Positions 17,377 through 27,724 of a DNA stretch of 64,000 nt are shown here, piece after piece (within the stretch, counting starts at the first letter, position 1; every line of letters begins with the position of its first letter). A model generated the notes under the pieces. The model was not told where the DNA came from. It saw only the letters and a program-made list of their open reading frames with translations, and made no database searches. The position numbers and the translations under genes are program-made. This DNA is from DATFNV01 sp963827935 (GTDB lineage Bacteria > Planctomycetota > Planctomycetia > Gemmatales > Gemmataceae): positions 781,865 through 845,864 of the forward strand of contig CAWHCN010000019.1 of assembly GCA_963827935.1 (NCBI GenBank), read 5' to 3'.

Positions 17377-18960
17377 TCAGGGCCTCTCGCCGCTGCCACC
17401 ACCGAGAAACCGCCTCATCACATTCTCCGTAATCCTTCCCGTCGGCGGATCGCACAGCAACCCCGATGGATACGTAATCGACCCCGCCGAGAAGACGGCC
17501 CCGCCGCCCGGCGTCTCGAAATAGACCAGGTGCGCTCCGCCGTCGTCGGGGTTGAGGCCCTGGGCCAGCAGTGTCACGTTTTTCGGCGAATGCGGACTGA
17601 TTTTATCCGTTTCATGTCCCGAGCCGCCGTCGCCGTAGCGGGCGTGCAGCGTCTTCGTACCGAACAGATCTCCCTGCTTCAACCCGGTTCCTGCGAAAAT
17701 CCAGTGCTCCGGCTCCAGCACGCGGTAGGGGGCCGAGGTCATCGCGCCGGGGTCAGTGAAGACGACGCCCAGGAGGTTGGCTTCCGATTCAACCTGGCCG
17801 TGAAAGCGGCTCTCGCAGCCGGCCGGCCACTGGTTGAGGCAACGCATCGCCGTGCCGCCCTGCAGGAATTCCACCTTGCAGTTGAGGCCGTTGCCGCCCA
17901 GGTACATCAGCCGCCCGCCACGCTCGAAGACCCAGCGCTTGACACTCCCGTACATCTCCTCCGACCAGTATTCCGGATGGACGCTCAGGATGAGTACCCG
18001 ATAGGCATCCAGGTTGAGCATGCCGTTGTGCAGCTGGGAATCCGAATAGAGATCGTAGGGATGCCCCTGCTGTTCGAGCCAGCCGAGCAGGCGCCATTCG
18101 GCGGGGGCCAGGTGGCAGGCCTGCCGGCCCTCAATTGGGTCGGTGCATTCGACGCCGTCGGGGACGTGGTTGTACGGCTCGGGACGGTCGAAGGAGAGCG
18201 GCGCGAAGTCGGCGTTGCTCTTCCATTCGCCGTAATCGCTGAGCTGGTAGCGCGGCAAGTCGGACAGCGAATTGACGATCGGCGTGTCGATCATCCGCGA
18301 CGCCATGATGTAGTTGCTACGGCCGCCGAACGGGTTGTAGGCGTTCCAGGTGTTAGTCGAGGCCAGGACCGCAATCGCCGCTTGCGGCTTCGCCGGCGCC
18401 ACGACCAGGGGGAACGAGAAGAACGCGCCCGATTCCCCTCGAGCATGGAAGTAATACAACCCAGTGCGTTCCGGGGCCGCGACGAGCTGGCGATGAACGC
18501 CGAAGCCGTTGTTCCAGCCGACGCCGGTCTCGACGAAGTGCCCGTCGGGCACGGTCTGCATGGCCGCTCGCGGGCCGTGGTTGTCGTACCAGCCTACGTT
18601 GCGGACAAACTCCTTCTTCTGACCGTAGCGATAGAGGAGCAGCTTGTACGGCTCGACGGAGTGGACGCGGAACTGCACCAGGTCGCCGCCGTGGCACCAC
18701 TTGGGCCAGGCGTAGCCGAGGAGCCGATCCGAGAGGAGCCGGAAGTGAACCGGCTTGCGGCCCAGGGCGGCGCGAACGCGCTTCGAGCCAAAACCGGTCC
18801 GGGCCAGGCAGACCTCGTAATCGCCGGGCGCCAAGTCGGCCACAAGGGCTCCCGACGGGGAGGAGCGAGTGACCAGAACGACACCGCCGGGGCCGCGGAA
18901 CTCGACGGCGACATCGACCAGGGCGGCGTAGGACTCGTCACTGACGGTGCCGGCAAGCAT
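17377..18960 (-). CDS. N,N-dimethylformamidase large-subunit-like protein
   Basis: About 527 residues. An N-terminal beta domain (MLAGTVSDESYAALVDVAVEF) is followed by the DMFA2-type C-terminal region with VLASTNTWNAYNPFGG, DLYSDSQLHNG, LILSVHPEYWS and MYLGGNGLNC. This glutamine-amidotransferase-like family is named for the large subunit of N,N-dimethylformamidase, but most members have unknown substrates. No small subunit is seen nearby. Translation could also begin at a TTG at 19002. The ATG at 18960 is preferred because it has ggag 6 bases before it and matches the family start. It follows the kinase-FGE gene at once, so the two are probably one operon. Confidence 0.8.
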   Translation of the reverse strand: MLAGTVSDESYAALVDVAVEFRGPGGVVLVTRSSPSGALVADLAPGDYEVCLARTGFGSKRVRAALGRKPVHFRLLSDRLLGYAWPKWCHGGDLVQFRVHSVEPYKLLLYRYGQKKEFVRNVGWYDNHGPRAAMQTVPDGHFVETGVGWNNGFGVHRQLVAAPERTGLYYFHARGESGAFFSFPLVVAPAKPQAAIAVLASTNTWNAYNPFGGRSNYIMASRMIDTPIVNSLSDLPRYQLSDYGEWKSNADFAPLSFDRPEPYNHVPDGVECTDPIEGRQACHLAPAEWRLLGWLEQQGHPYDLYSDSQLHNGMLNLDAYRVLILSVHPEYWSEEMYGSVKRWVFERGGRLMYLGGNGLNCKVEFLQGGTAMRCLNQWPAGCESRFHGQVESEANLLGVVFTDPGAMTSAPYRVLEPEHWIFAGTGLKQGDLFGTKTLHARYGDGGSGHETDKISPHSPKNVTLLAQGLNPDDGGAHLVYFETPGGGAVFSAGSITYPSGLLCDPPTGRITENVMRRFLGGGSGERP

Positions 18961-19005
18961 GACGGGACTCCGGGGGGGAGGGGAGTGGTAAACCTGCAAC
19001 AAGCC

Positions 19006-22000
19006 TCAGCGCAGGGTCCGCGCCACCCGGAGGCCGAAGTCGCCGCTGCGGAGCGCCGGCTCGAACCGGCTGCGCGCCGCCGACTGGGCGTCGCGTGCAT
19101 CGAGGTAGAACGAGCCGCCACGCAAGGTTCGAAGCTCCTTGCCCGGCTTGTCCTTAATGGGATTTGGTTTCACGAAGCTATCCTCGCACCACTCCCAGGC
19201 GTTGCCGTGGATGTCGAACAGGCCCAGGCCATTCGGCTTCAGCGTCCCAACGGGATGCATGGTGGCGTTGGCATTCAGACTGTACCAGGCGTAATTCCCC
19301 AGCAGCGTCTCGTCCGAGCCGCACGACCAGGCGGTCACTGTCCCCGCGCGGCAGGCGTATTCCCACTCGGCGTCCCGGGGGAGGCGGTAGCCCGACAGCT
19401 CCCAGCAGCGGGGTTTCACCTTCATCCCCTCCGCGTACTCACCCCGGGCATTGGGCTCGTAGCACCACTGGTCGTTCGGGATCTTTTCCTGTTCGCTAAG
19501 CCAGTTACAATAGGCGGCCGCATCGTACCAGCTCACCGAGTTGATCGGCGTATCCGCGTCCGGACCGTGTGGCTTGACGAACGGAAAGCCCGGCCGAAAC
19601 TTCCGGAAGTCGGCCACCGTGACCAGCTTGACAGCGACGGCGAAGGGGTAATCGACGACTGCGGGCCGGCGGTCTTCGGGAGGGCCAAACCGGCCCGGGT
19701 CGTCCTTCAGCGTGCCGATCTCGAACCGGCCCGGGGCGGGGATGGCGGTGAAGGTCTGTCCCAGGCCGTTGACGTACCAGCGCGGTTTCGCGATCTCCCC
19801 GGGTTGACGCCCAGGGCTGGCTCCGAGGGGTGGCAGCCGCTCGGCCAGCTGCCAGCGACCCGCCAGCCAGGCCGCCGCCGAATGGAAGCCGGCGTCGGGA
19901 TCATCCCGGTACGAGCGCCAGAGCCAGGCCACCAGGGGGCCGCGAACCACCTCAGCACGCTGGTCCGCGCTGTACTCGCCCAACGCCAGCAGCAGCCCCT
20001 GGCGGATGGACGGGTCGCTCTCCTCGTCCCCCAGCAGACGGCTGGCCAGGATGGCCGGATCGACGCCGAGTTTGGCACACCGATGGATGAGGTAGGTGCG
20101 GCAGGTCGGGTCGTCGCCCTGGTGGAAGAGGGGCCAGACGCGCTCGCTGCGTCCCAGGTGGAGCAGGGCCACCGCCGCCTGGGCTTGTTGCCGGGCCAGC
20201 GCCTGCGGTTCGACCGCTCGGGCGGTCGGCGGTAGTGAACGCTCCAGTTGCTGGTGCAGGGCGGCCGGGGCGTCGTCGGGATAGGCGCGCAGCATGGCCA
20301 GGTAGGCGGCAAATTCGGCCACATCGGCTTCCAGCAGGCGCCGCACCTGATGGGGGATGAGATGCGCCTGGACCGGCTCCAGCAAGGCGGCCCAGTCGCG
20401 CAAGAAGAGCAGGTTCTCCCCGGCCAGGTCAGCGCACCACCTGGTCGCCGACCGCGGCCCAGCGCGGGTCCTGTCCGTCGGATAGCGCCAGGACACAGGC
20501 GGCCCGCAGGCGGCGCGGCCGCTCCTCGGCGTCGCCCTGCAACACCGGCCAGAAACGGGCCGCCCAGGTTCGGCGTGTGTTCGTACAGCGACGCGCGGAT
20601 CACCTTGACCTCTTCCGGCCCGCTGTCATTCAGGAGGCGGTCGCAGAGAAAGTCGGCCTGGCTCGGATCGACCGGTAGCAGGGCCAGCGCCACGTGCAGG
20701 CGTTTGCCGTCGCCGAGATCCTCCTGAGCTGCCGTGTCGCGCAGTAACGGATCGGCCCAGCGGCGATAGGGTCCCAGGCTGTGGACCAGCTGTGGCACAT
20801 CGGCGGTTTTGGCCGCCAACAGCGTGTCTACCAGCGCCCGCGCCCGCAGGGCACCAAATGTCCACCAGCCGCCCAACGTGAGGAGTACCAGCACGAGCCC
20901 AGCCGGATGCCGCGAACGGCGTGAAAGCGCGCGGCGCGGCGCATCAGGCGGCACTGCGCCGGCGCCCAGTCGCGCGGGCTGGTGAACAGCCGAATGGTCG
21001 CCCATTCCCACCAGGCCGGCAGGTGGCGGTTCTCCGGCTTGGCCGTCCACAGGGCGGTGCGCTCGGCCAGGCGCAGCTCCGCCCGCCCGCCGCGCGTCTC
21101 GCGCTGCTTGCGTGTTAGCCAGTTCCGCAGCGAAGGGACGAGGTAGTCGTGGGTGAGTTGGTAGAAGCGCTCCGGCGAGCGCGGGGCGTTAGCCTCCTGA
21201 TCTTGCGAGTAACCGGGGGGCTGACGCCCCCCGCTCGCCGAGATCGGGTGATCGGGGGGCTGCCGCCCACCACTCGCCGGCGGTTCCGCACCTTCCCGGT
21301 CGGTGGGCGTGATAAGACGGGTCTGGCTGTCCAGGATGCGCATCAGGTCGTCGAAGTCCCGGGAGCCGGTGGCGTAGCCCGACGCTGCCAGCAGATCGGC
21401 GTAAGACCGCATGTGGCCCTTGATGTCGCTGCCGGCTTCGGGCAGGAGCGCTTTCAGGACGGCCCGGGCCGCCTTCTGGTGGTAGCGGTGCTCGGGCGGG
21501 GCGCTGGCCGCGCTGAAGGTCTCTTCCAGGAAGGTCACGCCCACGCCGGCCGTGCCGCCCACCTCGTGCAGCGTGGCCGGCGTCCACGGCATGCCTTTGA
21601 CCATCTCGGCGAACAGCACCAGGCGGACGGAGATGACCTTGCGCTCCTGGGCCAAACCGGCCACGGCCTGGTCGAGAAACGCGTCCTGTTCCTTCGTCAG
21701 CTGGATGAACGTCTCGGGCAGCGCGCCGAACGCCCGTCCGAAGGCCGCCAGCACCCGCCGCGCGTGCCGCACGTCGAACAGGTCCACGGCGGCACTGTTC
21801 TGACCATCGACGAGGCGGACCTCCAGGTCCTTCAGGAAGCGGGTGGCGGCCATCCAGAAATCGTCGCGCACAAGGACGAGGCATTGCACCCGACTGCCGT
21901 CGCACTGCCGCAGCGACCGCACCAGCTCGGCGCCGTCCGGCCGGGGGTCTAAGGCCCACCGCTCGCCGTGCAGCCACTGCTCGAACTGGTCCAGGACGAT

Positions 22001-23431
22001 CAGCACCTTGTGGCCTGCCGGCAGGCCCCGCCCCCGACGCAGCGCCGCGACCGTCTCGATCAGTCCCAGGTCGGCGGGCAGGTTGGGGCAGTTCTTCCGC
22101 AGTCCTTTCAGAAGCCGGGCTTCGGTATCGTTGGCCGTCGCCTCGACGTGGACGGTGACGACCCGGGCGGCCAGCCGGGGCAGCAGCCCGGCTTTCAGCA
22201 GCGACGATTTCCCACAGCCCGAGGGCCCGTACATCAGTCCGACGGCGAACGTGTTGTCGGCGTCGGTTTCCTCGATGCGGGTCTTCCAGAAACGAATGCT
22301 GTCGGGGAGTCCGTCTCGATCCCGCGGACCGGGCAGCAGTTCGAGGAAGAAATCGGCGTCGCGGGCGTCGAAGGAGCGCAGCCCCTTGGGCACGATCGCG
22401 ACCGGCCGCGCGTCCGTGGGGGTGACCTCCGACGCGCGGGGGGCATCCGCCGCCGGCCTGGGACTCAGATCCGGGGTCGAACGCCCGCCACTCACCTCCT
22501 TGAGCCAATGGTGCAGGTCGTCGGCCAGGTCGAGGCCGGTCAGGTAGCGCTCGGTCGCGCGTTTGGCCAGGGCCTTGAGGCAGATGCGTTCCAGCTCGCG
22601 CGGGATGGTGTCGTCCACCTGGCGTAGCGGCCGTGGGTCGACGCCGGTGATCTGTTCCAGCAGCTCCGCGCGCGTTTCGCCCCGAAACGGCCGCCGCCCG
22701 GTGAGCAGCTCGTAAAACACCACGCCCAGGCTGAACAGGTCGGACCGGCCATCGACCCGGTGCCCTTCATTCCGGGCTTCCTCCGGACTCATGTAGGAGG
22801 GCGTCCCCCCGCAGCCGGTCCATTTGCCGAAGTCCTCCTCCCGCAAGGCCAGCCCAAAATCGGCGACGTAGGGCACCGGAGGGCCGACACTCCCCGCGCA
22901 CCATTCGAGAAGGATGTTGCCCGGCTTGATGTCGCGGTGCACCAGCCCCTGGCGATGGGCATGGTGCAGCGCTTCCGCGATGGTCGCCACCAGGGCTGCG
23001 GATGCGGGGAAGGGGGGACGAGCCTGCTTCATGTGCCCGGCCAGGTCGGTCCCCTCGATGAACTTGGAAACGACGAACGGCAGGCCGTCGTCGGTCTGAC
23101 CCACATCGTGAACGGGCACGATGTGGGGGTGGTCGAGGCTGGCCAGGATGCGCGCCTCCGCCAGATAGGTGTCGGCGTAGCCCGGCAGGCCCACCCGTTC
23201 CGGTCGCGGCACCTTGATGGCCACCCGCCGATGGAGCTGGTCATCGTAAGCCAGGTAGACCCGCCCGAAGCCGCCCTGGCCCAGCAGCCGCTCGACGCGG
23301 TAGCGGCCGATGCAAGCCGGCGGCTCCCCCGTCGAAACCGGCGTGTCGGGGTCCTGGGGTCGCCCCTTCGGGTCCGGAACGGTCCAGACGGTGTCGGCGT
23401 TCTGGTTCATCGGGGCCTCGGGCTGGGCCAT
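19006..23431 (-). CDS. Ser/Thr kinase - STAND NTPase - TM - FGE-sulfatase fusion protein (several frame breaks)
   Basis: About 1475 codons. The protein kinase domain occupies roughly residues 45-320: LGQGGFGRVYLAYD, VAIKVPR, HRDIKPGN and VADFGLAL. Next is a nSTAND-type P-loop NTPase (GPSGCGKSSLLKAG, Walker B KVLIVLDQFEQWL) ending in FYQLTHDYLVPSL. A transmembrane helix follows near 20900 (GLVLVLLTLGGWW), then helical repeats (20760-19900). Last is a formylglycine-generating-enzyme/SUMF1 domain (INSVSWYDAAAYCNWLS, YRLPRDAEWEYACRAG, GNAWEWCEDS and LRGGSFY). The frame shifts near 20900 and again at about 20560 and 20430. A repeat at 21174-21281 adds ASGGRQPP-type peptides in frame within the STAND region. 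The domain order is known in planctomycetes; the FGE part is probably a binding or effector module outside the membrane. Confidence 0.88.
21174..21281. repeat. Family B repeats inside the kinase gene (B1)
   Basis: Three B-type arms lie in a row: a degraded gcgagcgcggggcgttagcc, an intact ggggggctgacgccccccgc around 21215-21238, and a variant gggggctgccgcccaccact to 21281. In the host frame they encode two ASGGRQPP units separated by DHPIS. They replace the usual short linker before the FYQLTHDYLV motif without a stop codon. Confidence 0.85.
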
Positions 23432-23537
23432 GCGGGCGGATGCTCGCCCGCCTGATGGTAGCAGACCGGGGGGCTGCTCGCCACCGGTTGCCCGCGAGGT
23501 TCGATGGAGGAAAGACCGGACTGTAAGTCGCAGGAAT

Positions 23538-23603
23538 GGCGAGCGGGGGGCGTCAGCCCCCTGATTCTGCGCAGAATCAGGGGGCTGACGCCCCCCGCTT
23601 GCC
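23538..23603. repeat. Family B palindrome (B2)
   Basis: A 66-bp palindrome with no loop: ggcgagcggggggcgtcagc, then its complement, with one mismatch. It lies 18 bases past the stop of the HEAT-repeat gene and upstream of the kinase gene. Confidence 0.92.
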
Positions 23604-23620
23604 GATGCTGTGAGTTGCCG

Positions 23621-25051
23621 CTACACCGGTGCCCTCGGGTGCATTCCCGAGCGCCGCCCCTTCCCCTCCGGGATGAGCGCCCACTGCATCAGGCGGCGGG
23701 TGACTTCGATGGCCTGGCGGCTGTGATTGGGGGGCAGGGCTTCGCCCAGTGCCAGCCCCAGGTCGATGCCGAGGCGGCGTTGGACCACGTCGGCGGCCTC
23801 CAGGGCGATCTCGCGATTGGGGAGCCGGGCCAGGTCGCGCAGGGCGGTGACCGCCGCCGGATGAGTCGTGCCGTCCGCCAGCAAGGCCTCCGCCGCCAGC
23901 AACCGCAACGGGGCCGGGTTGGCCGACTCCAGCAACCCCTCCAGCAAGGGACGATCCAGGGCCTGGCCATTCTGCAGCAGCCGGGCCAGCTCCACGCGGA
24001 GCGGCGCCGGGGTTTGCGGCTGGACCAGCTGGCGGCGCATGGCGGCGACTAGGTCTTCCGAGGGACATTCGCTCAAGGCCCGGGCATAGTGGACCCCAAG
24101 GGTCTGGGCCGCCCGCTGGCCCAGCAATCCCTTCTGAGCGACCCAGGCCGTTAGGTCGGCCACCGCTTCGCGGGTCAGCGGCTGACCCTCAAAGCGCAGG
24201 GCTCCGTCCGCCGCGCAGGCCGGATCGGCCAGGGCCCGGCGAACGGCATGGCGAATCCAGGTCCAGCGGTGCTCGCTGTCCCAGAGCAGCGCCTCGGTGG
24301 CCGCCCGCCGCACCTCCCAGGAGGGATCGCGCAGAAACTCGGCCAGGTGCTCGACCAGCGATCGATCGTCCAGGTTGCCGAGCGCGGCCAGGGCGGTCGT
24401 TCGCACAGCCGCCTCGGCGGCGCGCTGGGCCGCCTGCAACACGATCTCGGGTTGGCCCTTTTTCCAGTGGTTGCGAAACTCCAGGGCGGCGAGGGCGGAC
24501 ACCTGAACCTGGGGTCGGGGGCTGCTCAACAGCGCCAGCGCCGGCGTGGCATCAAGGTGCAGCGCCTGGCGAGGCGCTTTGACCTCGGGCAGGTATCGAC
24601 AGGCGTTCAGGTCGGCGGGCCAGTCGCGGCGGGCTGCCAGCCGTTCGGCTAGCAGCCGGGCCCGTCGCTGGGTTGTTGCCCCAGACTCGGCCAGTACCTG
24701 CAAGCTGAAACTGATCAGCGGCACGACCAGCAGCAACGCCTTGGCCAGCGACAGGAACCAGTCATCGCCGTGCGGGCTGCCGAGCCACAGCCAGCCCAGG
24801 GCGATTATATAGAGCGTGACGATCGCCGGTCCCAGCGACTGCCGGCTGCTCCGCCGCGTGAGGAACGTCAGCAAGCAAACGAGCAACTGAAACGCGGTGC
24901 CCAGCCATAGGTTCAGGTTTATGTCGTCCAGCGTGCGCCAGGCAGCAACGAGCAGCAAGCCAGCCGGCAAGAGCAGCAGCATAGCCCGCGCAACACGCCC
25001 ACTCAGGGCCCGGGCGTCCCACTTGGAAGGCATCAGTGATCGCACGTTCAT
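23621..25051 (-). CDS. HEAT-repeat membrane protein
   Basis: 476 residues with three or four N-terminal transmembrane helices: ARAMLLLLPAGLLLVAAW, LWLGTAFQLLVCLLTFL, LGPAIVTLYIIALGWLWLG and LAKALLLVVPLISFSLQVLA. A cytoplasmic part of HEAT/armadillo-like helical pairs follows (for example VRTTALAALGNLDDRSLVEH and VRRAATEALLWDSEH). Such proteins commonly act as interaction scaffolds. The gene precedes the kinase-FGE gene on the same strand with 190 bases and palindrome B2 between, so a link to that signalling protein is possible but unproven. The ATG at 25051 has aaagg upstream. Confidence 0.72.
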   Translation of the reverse strand: MNVRSLMPSKWDARALSGRVARAMLLLLPAGLLLVAAWRTLDDINLNLWLGTAFQLLVCLLTFLTRRSSRQSLGPAIVTLYIIALGWLWLGSPHGDDWFLSLAKALLLVVPLISFSLQVLAESGATTQRRARLLAERLAARRDWPADLNACRYLPEVKAPRQALHLDATPALALLSSPRPQVQVSALAALEFRNHWKKGQPEIVLQAAQRAAEAAVRTTALAALGNLDDRSLVEHLAEFLRDPSWEVRRAATEALLWDSEHRWTWIRHAVRRALADPACAADGALRFEGQPLTREAVADLTAWVAQKGLLGQRAAQTLGVHYARALSECPSEDLVAAMRRQLVQPQTPAPLRVELARLLQNGQALDRPLLEGLLESANPAPLRLLAAEALLADGTTHPAAVTALRDLARLPNREIALEAADVVQRRLGIDLGLALGEALPPNHSRQAIEVTRRLMQWALIPEGKGRRSGMHPRAPV

Positions 25052-25232
25052 GGAGAACGACCTTTCCCGGCCCGGTCATTGTGACGGACGAGTGAGAAGC
25101 TTGGACGGGAAATGGCCAGGGGAGAAGCGAGCGATCTGACCGTATCGTCAACTATGGGACATGAAACGGGCGGACGCCAACCCGATTCGCTCGCAAACCA
25201 GGCCTCCTGCCCGTCCGCCGATCATTGAGGGG

Positions 25233-25299
25233 GGCGAGCGGGGGGCGTTAGCCCCCCGGTGCTGTGGAGCACTAGGGGGCTGACGCCTCCCCGCTCGCC
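25233..25299. repeat. Family B palindrome (B3)
   Basis: ggcgagcggggggcgttagc and a near complement around a short loop (ggtgctgtggagcacta). It lies 71 bases past the stop of the thioredoxin-like gene. The 25052-25369 gap holds this element and no gene I can support. Confidence 0.9.
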
Positions 25300-25369
25300 A
25301 ACTGGTGGCACACAGACAGGGCGCAAGACTGACCTTTAACGCCGAACCGGCGCCAGGGGATCAGCCCCT

Positions 25370-25909
25370 TCAGGTGCTGCAGCTACGGAAGTAGTTGGCA
25401 GGCGGGGCGTTATAATACTGAGGTGAGGGTGAGTAGACGGGGGCGACGGGAGCGGGTGCGGCTTCCGCCACCGTCTCCGTCCGCACGATGACCCGGTCAG
25501 GGTCAGCGTACTTGCGGAGGTAGCGGCCCAGGTCCTCGTTGGGGAGCGTTCCTGGGTGCCAGAAGGCCTGCTTGGTGCCGCCGGAATCGCCGATGACGAT
25601 GCCGCGACCGCTGCCCAGGTCGAGCTGTTCGGCCAGGCGGCGGCCATACTCCTTGCTGGTGTCAAGGTAGACGCAGACGTAGCGGCTGTGCAGGAGATAC
25701 TTCGCCTCCTTGTCGAGGCCGCCTTCCCGGCTTACCTTATCCCAGCCCTCCGGGCCGGCAGCAGCGACGATTACCAGCGGACGCTTATTCTCTTTTCCTT
25801 CCTTCAGGGCGAGGCCATAGTCGTTCCGCCACGTCGGAGCGACAGGAATCAGCTCGGCGGTGGGGGCGAGACCCGCCGACAAGGCGAGAAGCACGACTGA
25901 GGTGTACAT
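25370..25909 (-). CDS. Secreted thioredoxin-fold-like protein lacking a CxxC motif
   Basis: 179 residues. A signal peptide (MYTSVVLLALSAGLAPTAEL) is followed by WRNDYGLALKEGKENKRPLVIVAAAG, which resembles the DUF255/thioredoxin-like start seen in planctomycete secreted proteins. The usual Cys pair is replaced by PEGWDK, so redox activity is unlikely. The C-terminus is a Pro/Tyr-rich tail (VYSPSPQYYNAPPANYF). The start at 25909 is fixed by a perfect aggagg site; a longer upstream frame lacks support. The function is unknown. Confidence 0.72.
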   Translation of the reverse strand: MYTSVVLLALSAGLAPTAELIPVAPTWRNDYGLALKEGKENKRPLVIVAAAGPEGWDKVSREGGLDKEAKYLLHSRYVCVYLDTSKEYGRRLAEQLDLGSGRGIVIGDSGGTKQAFWHPGTLPNEDLGRYLRKYADPDRVIVRTETVAEAAPAPVAPVYSPSPQYYNAPPANYFRSCST

Positions 25910-26223
25910 CCGATTGCCCTCCTGTAACAAAGTTGCTGAACACCTCTGAACGAATGACCAGGCCGTTCTGGCCTGGTTCACGACTCGTTGAGGTATAGCG
26001 AGCAGGCAAGCAGGCGGCAACCATAAAGTTTACTTATTCCGCGCAAGCCATCCAATCGACTTATCCTCTCTCTTTCACCGTTCTTTTCCAGAATGCTACC
26101 ACTTCCCATAAGATCCCAGGAGCAACCTGCCTCTCCCGGCACAGGAGATGCATCTTTCCACACTCAGGAACAGACAAACGTCAGGGACGGTCGCAATATT
26201 CCCCAGAAGGAAGGACGTGTCTC
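25910..26223. other. Intergenic region without a recognised gene
   Basis: A 314-base gap between divergent genes, less GC-rich than its surroundings. It should contain the promoters of both the thioredoxin-like gene and the FHA gene. No convincing repeat or RNA is seen. Confidence 0.5.
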
Positions 26224-26568
26224 ATGCACATCCGCCTACGGAATCCATGCCCGTCTCCCGAACTGGGCGACATTGAACTCAAGAACTTCCCGGTCGTGGT
26301 AGGTCGGGGCGAGCGCTGCGATGTGCCGATCCCGGTGGCCTTTGTCTCGCGCCGGCATTGCGAATTCGTTCGCCATGGCCGGGAAGTCCTGGTCCACGAC
26401 CTGGCGTCGGTGAATGGGACCTACGTCAACGGGCAGCCGGCGAGTTACTTGACACCCGTTCATCATGGCGACCAGGTCCGCCTTGGGCCGATGATCTTCC
26501 GGGTGGATGTCCTGGGCGGGCTCGATTCGGACCCCAGCCTGCCCTATGAGCGGAGTCGGGCGGGGTGA
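26224..26568 (+). CDS. Stand-alone FHA-domain protein
   Basis: 114 residues, essentially one forkhead-associated domain that binds phosphothreonine peptides. The signature residues are GRGERCDVPIPVAFVSRRHCEF and VHDLASVNGTYVNG. It has no extra domain, signal peptide or membrane segment. A cagaaggaagga site precedes the ATG. It likely recognises targets of the abundant Ser/Thr kinases of this lineage, such as the one 3 kb away. Confidence 0.9.
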   Translation: MHIRLRNPCPSPELGDIELKNFPVVVGRGERCDVPIPVAFVSRRHCEFVRHGREVLVHDLASVNGTYVNGQPASYLTPVHHGDQVRLGPMIFRVDVLGGLDSDPSLPYERSRAG

Positions 26569-26627
26569 GCCACACGCCTACGCGCGCAGCAACCGTCGGC
26601 GGTTGGCGGAGCAATCGGGCGCCGCCG

Positions 26628-27701
26628 TCACCGGGCCAGGACGGCGGCGAGGCGGCGGGCGCTGTGCAGGCGTTGCAGTTCGGCCTTGAGCACAACGCGG
26701 CCAAACTGCTCCGTGTAGTCGTCGGCCCCATTCACATCCAGGTGGTGGGCGTCAGCGAACCCATCATCGGCGACCCAATTCCGGGCGTCGTACACCGGTA
26801 CGTCGAATTCCGTGGCGATGGCCCGAATCGGCCCCTCCAGGGTGGCGCACCCTCCTTCGGCCAGGCAGCGGAATGGAGCCGTTTCGGGTGGGATGACCAG
26901 CGCCACCGGCAGCCCGTCGCGGCGACAGAGCGCCAGCAGGTCGCGCAGGGCATGAAAGGGACCAGCGGCCGGGGTGGCATCGGCCAGGGCCGGGGCGTAC
27001 TCGTACAGGTCGGCTTGGAGCTTGGCCTCGCGCGCGGCCGGGCTGACCGGGGCCGGCCGCTGCCGCCAGCCAAAGGCGTCGATGGAATTATCCTCGACGG
27101 TGCCCCCGTGAGCGGCCGGTGCGTCCAGGAGCAAGGCGTCGTGCAGCTCGGCCTGGTGCCGGTAGGCCGGCAGGGCACGGGCAGCGATCCAGGTCGCCAA
27201 CAGCTTGTCCGGCCGACGGTAATAGCGTCCCAGGCGGACCGCCTCGGCCGCATCCAGCCGGGCTGCATCGAGGTGATGTTCCTCCAGCGGCGTGCCCCGG
27301 CGCTGGCTCATCGACACCGGCATGGCTTCCAGGATCACCAGGTCCGGACGGATGCCCTGGTCCCGCAGCCGGCCGAGCACGACCTCTTGCAGCATCGGCC
27401 CTGCGCCATACAGGCCAAAGTTGAACACCAGCGGCTCGGTTTCATCGCTCGTGACGTTGAGGCGCCCGGCCCGGAGACCCAATGCGGTCCGCGAGCTGCC
27501 CAGGACGAGGACCAACGGCCGGTGCGGCGCCCGGGCGCGCTGGGCCGCCAGCCGGCGCTGCAACATGGCGAATTCCGGATCGCGGACGGCCGGCCATGCC
27601 TGATCGACCGCGAGTCCCAGCAGAACCTGGGAGAACACCAGGCCCGCCGCGATCCAGGCCAGCTCGGTCCGCATTGTCCGCCGCGCCGTCGGCCGCCGCA
27701 T
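26628..27701 (-). CDS. SGNH-hydrolase-like, AlgJ/AlgX-type putative O-acetyltransferase partner
   Basis: 357 residues, with one N-terminal membrane helix (TELAWIAAGLVFSQVLLGLA) and an extracytoplasmic domain. The serine-nucleophile block is VLVLGSSRTALGLR and the Asp-His pair is in FADAHHLDVNGADDYTEQF, both as in SGNH/GDSL and DHHW families. The upstream neighbour on the same strand is an MBOAT acyltransferase. The pair matches the known scheme in which an MBOAT protein moves an acyl group across the membrane and an SGNH protein places it on a surface glycan. The substrate is unknown. Confidence 0.78.
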   Translation of the reverse strand: MRRPTARRTMRTELAWIAAGLVFSQVLLGLAVDQAWPAVRDPEFAMLQRRLAAQRARAPHRPLVLVLGSSRTALGLRAGRLNVTSDETEPLVFNFGLYGAGPMLQEVVLGRLRDQGIRPDLVILEAMPVSMSQRRGTPLEEHHLDAARLDAAEAVRLGRYYRRPDKLLATWIAARALPAYRHQAELHDALLLDAPAAHGGTVEDNSIDAFGWRQRPAPVSPAAREAKLQADLYEYAPALADATPAAGPFHALRDLLALCRRDGLPVALVIPPETAPFRCLAEGGCATLEGPIRAIATEFDVPVYDARNWVADDGFADAHHLDVNGADDYTEQFGRVVLKAELQRLHSARRLAAVLAR

Positions 27702-27724
27702 GGCGTTGCCTCCCAGTGGCTTCC

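Noticed and set aside
17038..20235. A 1065-codon open frame on the plus strand.
   Set aside because: It lies opposite the DMFase-like and kinase-FGE genes, which have clear conserved motifs. In this GC-rich DNA long antisense frames are common; the product has no motif of its own.
25978..26163. A short minus-strand frame in the gap before the FHA gene.
   Set aside because: 61 codons without motif or ribosome site; likely chance.
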